Shown: in pieces, positions 1 to 4,858 of the stretch | How positions within the stretch are numbered: position 1 is the first letter of the stretch | Layout: each line of letters starts with the position of its first letter | Assembly: GCA_019690055.1 (NCBI GenBank) | Contig: JADGGF010000189.1 | Span: 1-8,060 of the forward strand | Direction of reading: 5' to 3' | Length of the DNA stretch: 8,060 nucleotides | DNA from: Micromonosporaceae bacterium | Lineage (GTDB): Bacteria; Actinomycetota; Actinomycetes; Mycobacteriales; Micromonosporaceae | Made by a program: the position numbers and the translations under genes | The notes under the pieces: model-generated | Databases searched by the model: none | What the model saw: only the letters and a program-made list of their open reading frames with translations | What the model was told of the DNA's origin: nothing

Positions 1-67
1 GGAGAAGGCCCCGGCCGCCCCGGGCGGCGGGGACATGACTTCTGAGTCCACCTGCCCAGCAGCCATG
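1..67. other. Left-edge stretch, neighbour gene unresolved
   Basis: No gene can be firmly assigned in this short edge. On the + strand two frames end just before the downstream terminator hairpin, with TGA at 36-38 and TGA at 43-45, so this may be the last codons of a + strand gene; the first of these frames has mostly G/C third positions. Alternatively a minus-strand gene could start at the ATG at 36-34, preceded by AGGTGG eleven bases away, and run off the edge with a Pro/Ala-rich N-terminus. The T-rich run after the 68-97 hairpin favours a + strand gene ending here. Only the preceding sequence can decide. Confidence 0.25.
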
Positions 68-103
68 GCGGGCGGGTCGCGAGAGCGGCCCGCCCGCTGT
101 TTG
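68..103 (+). terminator. GC-rich terminator hairpin with GAGA tetraloop
   Basis: Positions 68-80 pair with 85-97 to give a 13-bp stem with one G-T wobble (77/88), closed by the tetraloop GAGA at 81-84, a GNRA-type loop. The + strand continues with TGTTTG, a short T-rich run, as in intrinsic terminators. The minus-strand side has no T run. It most likely ends transcription of whatever + strand gene lies to the left, and insulates the dipeptidase gene. Confidence 0.6.
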
Positions 104-116
104 TGCATGCGTACGG

Positions 117-172
117 TGTCAGGAAGGACGCCTTGTTGACGCCTGGTGTCCAGTAAGGCGTCCTTCCTGACA
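117..172. repeat. 56-bp hairpin element, copy 1
   Basis: The 18-base arm TGTCAGGAAGGACGCCTT at 117-134 is perfectly repeated in inverted form at 155-172, with a 20-base centre (135-154). The centre can itself fold further (138-142 with 146-150). A second copy of the same length lies at 1389-1444, so the dipeptidase gene is bracketed. The centres of the two copies share TTGACGCC only when copy 2 is read on the minus strand, so the copies are in opposite orientation. Possible identities are a dispersed intergenic palindrome (REP- or MITE-like) or a terminator-type hairpin. It encodes no protein. Confidence 0.85.
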
Positions 173-192
173 TCGCGGTGATCGGGTACGGT
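164..192 (+). promoter_or_regulatory. Candidate promoter for a leaderless dipeptidase mRNA
   Basis: TACGGT at 187-192 matches the actinobacterial -10 pattern TANNNT, and lies seven bases before the GTG start at 200, the spacing expected when transcription begins on the start codon. No Shine-Dalgarno sequence is visible before the GTG. A weak -35 could be TTCCTG at 164-169 (17-base spacer), which falls inside the right arm of the 117-172 hairpin element. The -10 and spacing are seen directly; use as a promoter is inference. Confidence 0.4.
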
Positions 193-199
193 CGGCGCC

Positions 200-1366
200 G
201 TGCGTGATCGGATCCGGCGCCTGCTGGAGGCGGCCCCCGTCGTCGACGGCCACAACGACCTGCTCTGGGAACTGCGCCAGCGGTTCGGCCCGGCCCGGCG
301 GGCGAGGCAGCCGTCGGGCTCGGTCGACTTCGACGCCGTCGACCTCGCCGGCGATCTTTCCGCACTCGGGCTGCACACCGACATCCCGCGACTGCGCGCC
401 GGTGGGGTCGGCGCCCAGTTCTGGTCGGTCTACGTGCCGAGCACGATCGGCAATCCCGTCACCGCCACCCTCGAACAGATCGACGCCGTCCGGACCATGG
501 TGGCCCGCTACCCGGACGACCTGGCGCTGGCCACGACCGCGGACGAGGTCGAGGCGGCGCGGGCCGCGGGGCGCATCGCGTGTCTCATTGGCATCGAGGG
601 CGGGCACAGTATCGATTCATCGCTCGGCGTGCTGCGGATGATGTACGCGCTCGGCGCCCGGTACCTGACGTTGACGCACTTCCACAACACGCCCTGGGCC
701 GACAGCGCGACCGACGCGCCGGCGGTCGGCGGTCTGTCCGACTTCGGCCGCGAGGTCGTGCGCGAGTGCAACCGGCTCGGCATGCTGGTCGACCTGTCCC
801 ACGTCGCCGACTCCACGATGCACGCCGCCCTCGACGTCTCGACCGCCCCCGCCTTCTTCTCGCACTCGAGCGCCCGGTCGGTCTGCGACCATGTCCGCAA
901 CGTTCCCGACGACGTCCTCGCCCGAGTGCGCGACAGCAACGGCATCGTCATGGTGACCTTCGTCCCGGGGTTTCTCCGGGCGGACTGTCGCGAGTGGATC
1001 GACGCGCTGATCGCCGAGTACGGTCGGTTGGCGGCCGAGCACGGCGAGGACAGCGCCGCTTACACCGAGGGGGTGCAGGCCTGGCGCGAGGCGAACCCCC
1101 GGCCCGCGTGCGCGGTCGGCGATGTCGCCGATCACATCGAGCACATTCGGGCGGTGGCGGGCGTCGACCACGTCGGCCTCGGCGGCGACTTCGACGGTGT
1201 CGCCGCGACCCCGGACGGACTGTCCGGTGTGGACGGCTATCCGGCGCTGTTGGAGGAGCTGGCGCGGCGGGGCTGGTCCGACGCCGAGATCGCGAAGCTG
1301 ACCTGGCACAACGCGCTGCGCGTGCTCCGCGACACCGAAGCCGCCGCCCGTGCCCTGGCCGCCTGA
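200..1366 (+). CDS. Membrane dipeptidase (peptidase family M19)
   Basis: This 388-residue protein is a complete renal-dipeptidase-type enzyme that hydrolyses dipeptides with a binuclear zinc centre. The metal ligands of the family are all visible: H18 and D20 in D-G-H-N-D, the bridging E133 in G-I-E-G-G, H201 in D-L-S-H, and H222 in F-S-H-S-S. The substrate-binding R233 in V-R-N-V-P-D and the catalytic-site D330 in G-G-D-F-D-G are also present. There is no signal peptide or membrane segment, so it should be cytoplasmic, unlike the GPI-anchored mammalian enzyme. Family members from actinobacteria, such as Sco3058 of Streptomyces coelicolor, act on dipeptides with a C-terminal D-residue, so a role in recycling peptide or cell-wall fragments is possible. 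The GTG start at 200 is chosen because family homology begins within the first 15 residues; a -10 element seven bases upstream suggests a leaderless transcript. It is convergent with fumC and stands alone as a transcription unit. Confidence 0.96.
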   Translation: MRDRIRRLLEAAPVVDGHNDLLWELRQRFGPARRARQPSGSVDFDAVDLAGDLSALGLHTDIPRLRAGGVGAQFWSVYVPSTIGNPVTATLEQIDAVRTMVARYPDDLALATTADEVEAARAAGRIACLIGIEGGHSIDSSLGVLRMMYALGARYLTLTHFHNTPWADSATDAPAVGGLSDFGREVVRECNRLGMLVDLSHVADSTMHAALDVSTAPAFFSHSSARSVCDHVRNVPDDVLARVRDSNGIVMVTFVPGFLRADCREWIDALIAEYGRLAAEHGEDSAAYTEGVQAWREANPRPACAVGDVADHIEHIRAVAGVDHVGLGGDFDGVAATPDGLSGVDGYPALLEELARRGWSDAEIAKLTWHNALRVLRDTEAAARALAA

Positions 1367-1388
1367 TGTGCCCTGCCCGGGGACCAGG

Positions 1389-1444
1389 TGTCAGGAAGGA
1401 CGCCTTCGTACGCATTGGGCGTCAAGAGGGCGTCCTTCCTGACA
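1389..1444. repeat. 56-bp hairpin element, copy 2, between convergent genes
   Basis: The arm at 1389-1406 is identical to the left arm of copy 1. The right arm at 1427-1444 differs by a single G (1428), which still forms a G-T wobble, so the 18-bp stem is preserved, again with a 20-base centre. It lies 22 bases after the dipeptidase stop and 22 bases after the fumC stop, between two genes that point at each other. A bidirectional terminator role is therefore likely here. Neither side carries a clear T tract (CAACAACG on the + side, CCTGGTCC on the minus side), so termination would depend on the stem alone. Confidence 0.85.
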
Positions 1445-1466
1445 ACAACGACGGGCGTGGACCGGC

Positions 1467-2879
1467 TCAGGGGCGGGTCATGCGCAGGACGTCGAGCACC
1501 TCGTCCAGGACGGCCTCGGTGATCTTTCCACTCTCGACGTGCCCGCGGGCGATGACGACCTCGCGGATCGTCCGGTTCTCCTTCAACGCCTGCTTGGCGA
1601 TGGCCGCCGCCTCGTCGTAGCCGAGGTGCCGGTTCAGCGGGGTGACGATCGACGGCGAGCCCTCCGCATAGAGCCGGCAGATCTCCACCTCGGCCTCCAG
1701 GCCGGCGACGCAGCGGTCGGCGAAGAGCCGGCTGACGTTGGCGAGCAACCGGATCGACTCGAGCAGGTTGCGGGCCATCAGCGGCAGCATGACGTTGAGC
1801 TCGAAGTCGCCCTGCGACCCCGCGAAGGCCACCGCGGCGTCGTTCCCGATGACCTGGGCGGCCACCTGCCGGACAGCCTCGCAGAGCACCGGGTTGACCT
1901 TGCCCGGCATGATGCTCGACCCCGGCTGCAGATCGGGGATGCGCAGCTCGCGCAGGCCGGCGCGGGGACCCGAGCCCATCCACCGGATGTCGTTGGCGAT
2001 CTTGTACAGCGAGCCGGCGATGACCCGCAGCTGGCCACTGCACTCCACGAGCGCGTCGCGGGCTCCCTGCGCCTCGAAGTGGTTGCGGGCCTCCGACAGT
2101 GGCAGCCCGGTCATCTCGCGCAGGCGTTCGATCACCCGGGGCGCGAACCCGGGGGGCGTGTTGATGCCGGTACCCACCGCGGTGCCGCCGAGCGGCAGCT
2201 CGGCCAGGCGGGGAATCGTCGATTCCAGACGCTCGATGCCAATGCGGATCTGGGCCGCGTAGCCGTGGAACTCCTGACCGAGCGTGACCGGCGTGGCGTC
2301 CATCAGGTGCGTCCGCCCGGCCTTGACCACGTCGGCGAACTCGGTGCCCTTGGCGTCCAACGTGGACATCAGGTGGGACAGCGCCGGAATGAGGTCGCGC
2401 ATGACCGCTTCCGTAGCCGCGAGGTGGATCGAGGACGGGAAGACGTCGTTGGACGACTGGGACGCGTTGACGTGGTCGTTGGGGTGGACGGTCAGGCCGC
2501 TCGCCCGGCTGGCCAGGGTCGCGATGACCTCGTTGGCGTTCATGTTTGACGAGGTGCCCGAGCCCGTCTGGAAGGTGTCGATCGGAAACTGGTTGTCGTG
2601 ATTACCGTCGATGATTTCCTGCGCCGCCGCCCGGATCGCGGCGGCGAGCTCGGCCGAGATGACGCCCAGCTCGGCGTTGACCTCGGCGGCCGCCGCCTTG
2701 ATGGTCGCCAGGGCCCGGATGTGGGCCGGCTCCAGGCCACGGCCGGAGATCGGGAAGTTCTCGACGGCCCGTTGGGTCTGTGCCCGCCACAGTGCCTCAA
2801 CGGGGACGCGGACCTCCCCCATGGTGTCGCGTTCGATGCGGTACTGGGCCGCATCGGGACTGGAAGGCGTAGTCGTCAC
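1467..2879 (-). CDS. fumC: Class II fumarate hydratase (fumarase C)
   Basis: This 470-residue enzyme catalyses the reversible hydration of fumarate to L-malate in the TCA cycle. Class II fumarases are iron-free homotetramers whose active sites are built from three subunits. Visible blocks, in order, are T-G-S-G-T-S-S-N-M-N-A-N-E (105-117), H-P-N-D-H-V-N-A-S-Q-S-S-N-D (132-145), G-R-T-H-L-M-D-A-T-P with catalytic-site H191, and the superfamily signature G-S-S-I-M-P-G-K-V-N-P (320-330) with the catalytic Ser near 321. Length matches the family, and no key residue is missing. The frame stays open far upstream over the lipoprotein A gene, but homology starts only near R14-D-T-M-G-E-V. The GTG at 2879 is preferred because AGGA at 2891-2888 lies eight bases before it and the product would begin M-T-T like relatives. 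An in-frame ATG at 2888 would add three residues but has no properly spaced ribosome binding site. A strong hairpin separates it from lipoprotein A, so it likely has its own promoter. Confidence 0.97.
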   Translation of the reverse strand: MTTTPSSPDAAQYRIERDTMGEVRVPVEALWRAQTQRAVENFPISGRGLEPAHIRALATIKAAAAEVNAELGVISAELAAAIRAAAQEIIDGNHDNQFPIDTFQTGSGTSSNMNANEVIATLASRASGLTVHPNDHVNASQSSNDVFPSSIHLAATEAVMRDLIPALSHLMSTLDAKGTEFADVVKAGRTHLMDATPVTLGQEFHGYAAQIRIGIERLESTIPRLAELPLGGTAVGTGINTPPGFAPRVIERLREMTGLPLSEARNHFEAQGARDALVECSGQLRVIAGSLYKIANDIRWMGSGPRAGLRELRIPDLQPGSSIMPGKVNPVLCEAVRQVAAQVIGNDAAVAFAGSQGDFELNVMLPLMARNLLESIRLLANVSRLFADRCVAGLEAEVEICRLYAEGSPSIVTPLNRHLGYDEAAAIAKQALKENRTIREVVIARGHVESGKITEAVLDEVLDVLRMTRP

Positions 2880-2918
2880 GAGGGTCATCCTGCCAGCCCG
2901 CGTGACGGCGCCCACGCG

Positions 2919-2928
2919 ACCCGTACGC
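2919..2928 (-). promoter_or_regulatory. Shared 10-mer GCGTACGGGT upstream of fumC
   Basis: The minus strand reads GCGTACGGGT about 30-40 bases before the fumC start. The same ten bases occur on the minus strand at 3753-3744, upstream of lipoprotein A at a similar distance. TACGGGT resembles the TACGGT -10 candidate of the dipeptidase gene, so this may be a promoter core. No convincing -35 is seen, and a chance match of this GC-rich decamer is possible. Confidence 0.25.
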
Positions 2929-2937
2929 TTCTGAGGC

Positions 2938-2994
2938 CCCGGCCACGGCCGGGTGACCCGGTGGGACCCGGGCCTCGGGCCACGGGTCCCACCG
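2938..2994 (-). terminator. Terminator-like hairpins after lipoprotein A
   Basis: Positions 2959-2970 and 2983-2994 form a perfect 12-bp stem, and the interior can add four more pairs (2971-2974 with 2978-2981). It starts eight bases after the lipoprotein A stop in the direction of transcription. A second short palindrome, 2938-2944 with 2947-2953, follows it. There is no T tract, so this is a structure-only terminator of the kind often proposed in high-GC genomes. It separates the lipoprotein block from fumC. The remaining sequence up to fumC shows only the 2919-2928 decamer. Confidence 0.55.
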
Positions 2995-3001
2995 CCCGGC
3001 G

Positions 3002-3718
3002 TCAGGCGGAGCTGTCGAGGCCCAGCGCCTTCAGCAGGTCGAAGATCTCCTCGTCCGGCGGCGCCTCGATGGTCACCGGCTCGTTGAACCGCGAGAAGGA
3101 GAGATCGCGGTCGCCCTCGAGGCTGATGTCGAGCACGTACGGCTCGCCCGTGGTGGCCACGTGCAGCACGGCGCCGTCGGCGTCGGTGAGCGTGATGGCG
3201 GGTACCGCGCCGACGGTCGTCGGGTCGCCCTTGGCCAGGGGGCTGGTCGTGGAGACCAGGTCGTCGGCCGTGAACGGTATCGGGACGAGCGCCGTCACCC
3301 AGGCCAGGTTGAGCCGGACCCACTTACCGCCCAAAAGCGAGATGCTGCCCTTTTGGTCCGGCGGCAGGAGCTGCTCGAAGAGGCTGGTGTCGGCCTTGAG
3401 GTAGACCACGTCGCCGATCCTGATGATGTTGGCGATCACCCCGAGGACGTTCACCGTGCCGGCGACGTCCTGGCCCTGGAAGGTCAGGTCGAGGGTGAGC
3501 CCGAACAGGCCCTCGCCGAGGGTACCGGCCACGTGCACCGACTCGGCCTCGGCGAGCGCCTGCGTGGCCTTGGCCAGGATCGCGTCAGCCTCCAGCGCCT
3601 CGACCCCGTTGGACGTGGGCGTCGGGGTCGCCCCTGGACCGCCGAGCGGGAGCTGGGTGCAGCCGGCGAGCAGGGCCACGACGGCCACCACGGGGAGAGC
3701 TAATATTCTTAAGCGCAT
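3002..3718 (-). CDS. Secreted lipoprotein A (LppX/LprG- or LolA-like paralogue)
   Basis: The product is a 238-residue predicted lipoprotein. The signal peptide begins M-R-L-R and has a hydrophobic core. A lipobox L-L-A-G-C places the lipidated Cys at residue 20, so the mature protein sits on the outer face of the membrane. A Pro/Thr/Gly linker (21-36) leads to the family block N-G-V-E-A-L-E-A-D (37-45) and S-V-H-V-x-G-T (60-66). Alternating beta-type segments fill the middle, and the end carries P-A-I-T-L-T-D-A-D-G (173-182), G-E-P-Y (191-194) and V-T-I-E-A-P-P (215-221). This layout (short helix, then antiparallel strands) suits the LppX/LprG half-barrel lipid carriers, but the match is by pattern only and function is unknown. 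The closest paralogue here is D. The start is fixed by AAGGG at 3731-3727, eight bases before the ATG. A 9-bp inverted repeat touches that ribosome binding site. Confidence 0.9.
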   Translation of the reverse strand: MRLRILALPVVAVVALLAGCTQLPLGGPGATPTPTSNGVEALEADAILAKATQALAEAESVHVAGTLGEGLFGLTLDLTFQGQDVAGTVNVLGVIANIIRIGDVVYLKADTSLFEQLLPPDQKGSISLLGGKWVRLNLAWVTALVPIPFTADDLVSTTSPLAKGDPTTVGAVPAITLTDADGAVLHVATTGEPYVLDISLEGDRDLSFSRFNEPVTIEAPPDEEIFDLLKALGLDSSA

Positions 3719-3731
3719 TACTACGTCCCTT

Positions 3732-3762
3732 CACTGGTCGCCCACCCGTACGCCGACCAGTG
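3732..3762 (-). promoter_or_regulatory. Inverted repeat abutting the lipoprotein A ribosome binding site
   Basis: CACTGGTCG at 3732-3740 and CGACCAGTG at 3754-3762 form a perfect 9-bp inverted repeat around a 13-base centre. The centre contains most of the decamer GCGTACGGGT (3753-3744 on the minus strand), a possible -10 element. On the minus strand the repeat ends exactly where the GAAGGGA ribosome binding site begins. It could be an operator over a promoter or a 5'-leader hairpin that affects translation. Confidence 0.45.
3744..3753 (-). promoter_or_regulatory. Shared 10-mer GCGTACGGGT upstream of lipoprotein A
   Basis: The decamer lies 26-35 bases before the lipoprotein A start, within the loop of the 3732-3762 inverted repeat. 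It is identical to the decamer upstream of fumC. TACGGGT is a plausible but imperfect -10 element and no good -35 is visible. Confidence 0.25.
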
Positions 3763-3800
3763 TCACGACCTCGCGCAACCACGCCCCGTGGCAGACCATG

Positions 3801-3889
3801 GCCGGAATCGTCCGCCCATGGCGGAGCGGGGCCGGAATCGTCCGCCCACGGCGGACCGGGCTGGAGTCGTCCGCCCCCCGGGGCCCGGG
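3801..3889. repeat. Tandem 30-bp repeat, about three units
   Basis: Units start at 3801, 3831 and about 3860. The first two differ at only two positions (3819/3849 and 3826/3856). The third is degenerate after its first 16 or so bases. Each of the first two units holds a small hairpin, 3811-3816 with 3820-3825 and 3840-3846 with 3850-3856. In the second unit the stem gains a pair (G3840-C3856) that the first lacks. The array lies between the terminator after B and the lipoprotein A gene. No ribosome binding site or conserved protein is seen here. Units are contiguous with no spacers, so it is a minisatellite-like array rather than a CRISPR. Confidence 0.8.
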
Positions 3890-3892
3890 GCC

Positions 3893-3930
3893 GAAAACGC
3901 GAGTGGCACCGGGGTGCCCCGGTGCCACTC
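3893..3930 (-). terminator. Intrinsic terminator after lipoprotein B
   Basis: Positions 3901-3914 and 3917-3930 form a perfect 14-bp inverted repeat (realistically a 13-bp stem with a four-base loop). It begins 18 bases beyond the lipoprotein B stop. In the direction of transcription it is followed by GCGTTTTCGG, giving a short T tract. This is the most canonical intrinsic terminator of the window and implies that lipoprotein A needs its own promoter or read-through. Confidence 0.8.
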
Positions 3931-3947
3931 ACGCAGGCGCGCTCAGG

Positions 3948-4646
3948 TCAGCTGAGGAACTGCGTCGCGTCGAAGACCTGGTCGGCCGGCGGCGCCTCGA
4001 TGGTGACGGCCTCGTCGATGTTCAGGAACTCGAGGGTGCCGTCGGTGGAGGTGGAGGCCAGCGGGTACGGCTCGCCCACGAGCGCGACGTACAGCTCGTT
4101 CCCCTCGGAGTCCTTCACCGTGATGGCGGGCTGGCCCTTGTACTCCGTGATCTCGCCCTTGGTGAGGCCCGTCCCACCGTCGAAGAGATCCTCCGGTCGG
4201 ACGATGAAGCCCTCGATCTCCGACAGCGGAAGCTTCATGTACCGGCTGCCCAGCAGCGGGATGAGAAGGTCCGCCTGCTCCGCCGGGAGATTCGCGCGCC
4301 AGAAGTCCTCCGTGCCCCGGACGTAGCCACCGTCCTCGGTGACGATGACCTCCAGCTCCAGGCCGGAGATCGAGATCGTGCCCTTGGCCAGGTCGCCCGC
4401 GAAGACCGCGTCGATCTCCATGGGCTGGCCGTTGTCCTCGCCCTTGCCCTTGAGACGGTAGGACTGCGCGTCGGCGAGGGCGTCAAGAGCGGCCTGCCAG
4501 ATCGCGTCGGCGTCCATGTCCTGAACGCCGTTGTACTCCGGGGTGGGCGTGGTCGTCGGCGTTGGCTCGCTGCTCGGCGTCTGGGCGCAGCCGGCCAGCA
4601 GCGCCAGGGAGGCCGCCACGGGCAGAATGATGTTCCTAATTCGCAT
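3948..4646 (-). CDS. Secreted lipoprotein B (LppX/LprG- or LolA-like paralogue)
   Basis: The 232-residue product starts M-R-I-R and has a lipobox L-L-A-G-C with the lipidated Cys at 20. A Ser/Pro/Thr linker runs from 21 to 38. The family block N-G-V-Q-D-M-D-A-D-A-I (39-49) precedes beta-rich sequence without membrane segments. The C-terminal third carries T-K-G-E-I-T-E-Y-K-G-Q-P-A-I-T (162-176), G-E-P-Y-P-L-A (191-197) and V-T-I-E-A-P-P (214-220). It is most like C, sharing Y-K-G-Q-P-A-I-T, L-V-G-E-P-Y-P-L-A and G-T-L-E-F. The start at 4646 is chosen over an in-frame ATG at 4691 because GGAAGGA at 4661-4655 is correctly spaced and the signal peptide then matches the paralogues. Its mature surface is acidic. 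The ligand is unknown; lipid or lipoconjugate binding is only suggested by the fold-type resemblance. Confidence 0.9.
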   Translation of the reverse strand: MRIRNIILPVAASLALLAGCAQTPSSEPTPTTTPTPEYNGVQDMDADAIWQAALDALADAQSYRLKGKGEDNGQPMEIDAVFAGDLAKGTISISGLELEVIVTEDGGYVRGTEDFWRANLPAEQADLLIPLLGSRYMKLPLSEIEGFIVRPEDLFDGGTGLTKGEITEYKGQPAITVKDSEGNELYVALVGEPYPLASTSTDGTLEFLNIDEAVTIEAPPADQVFDATQFLS

Positions 4647-4768
4647 ATAGATATTCCTTCCGATAGGTGCCTCTTGTTCAGGCAACAGCAATGGCGCCGG
4701 AGTCGGTTCTCCGGTCAGCGGCGGTTATTTGGTAACGAGCCGACGGGCTCGCACCCGGCCGTCACACA
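4647..4768 (-). other. Structured 5' leader of lipoprotein B
   Basis: No gene is seen here. Three small hairpins are spaced along it: 4668-4672 with 4680-4684, 4697-4702 with 4709-4714, and 4736-4741 with 4746-4751. The minus strand after the last one is relatively A/T-rich (TTACCAAATAA), the only such patch in this gap, and might include a promoter, but no -35/-10 pair is convincing. The ribosome binding site GGAAGGA is at 4661-4655. Confidence 0.4.
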
Positions 4769-4840
4769 CGTGCGGTGGGGCCGGGGGGGCCCCCCCCGGG
4801 GGTGCGCCGGGGGGGGGGGCCCGGGGGGTGCCACCGCACG
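4769..4840 (-). terminator. Hairpin with G/C homopolymer runs after lipoprotein C
   Basis: CGTGCGGTGG at 4769-4778 pairs perfectly with 4831-4840, starting 19 bases beyond the lipoprotein C stop. The 52-base interior is almost purely G and C: G7 (4783-4789), C8 (4790-4797), G5 (4798-4802), G11 (4809-4819) and G6 (4823-4828). The + strand G runs meet the usual G-quadruplex pattern, and the + strand is the template for the lipoprotein genes. A termination or polymerase-pausing role fits the position. Run lengths may be unreliable or variable. Confidence 0.6.
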
Positions 4841-4858
4841 GGCTTGCGACGTCGGCGG

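Noticed and set aside
2..139. + strand open frame from the left edge to TGA at 137-139
   Set aside because: It would read through the 68-97 terminator and into hairpin copy 1; more likely a chance open frame.
508..1415. Minus-strand and alternative-frame open frames over the dipeptidase gene
   Set aside because: They have Arg/Pro/Ala-rich translations without motifs, while the + strand frame holds every M19 ligand.
117..1444. Target-site duplication around the bracketed dipeptidase unit
   Set aside because: The bases outside the two hairpins share only GG on the left and nothing on the right, so no duplication supports a transposition event.
1539..2549. Long + strand open frame opposite fumC
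   Set aside because: This is an antisense shadow of a highly conserved gene with strong third-position GC; no domain is recognisable.
2880..3323. In-frame N-terminal extension of fumC reaching back to 3323
   Set aside because: The extension overlaps lipoprotein A in another frame of the same strand, is Arg/Gly/Pro-rich with no homology, and FumC homology begins only just after 2879. It is an open frame caused by high GC.
3801..3889. CRISPR array
   Set aside because: Repeat units are directly contiguous with no unique spacers, only about three units exist, and there are no cas genes.
4647..4691. Earlier ATG at 4691 for lipoprotein B
   Set aside because: It would put 15 extra residues before the signal peptide and ignore the well-spaced GGAAGGA; all paralogues start M-R-x-R.
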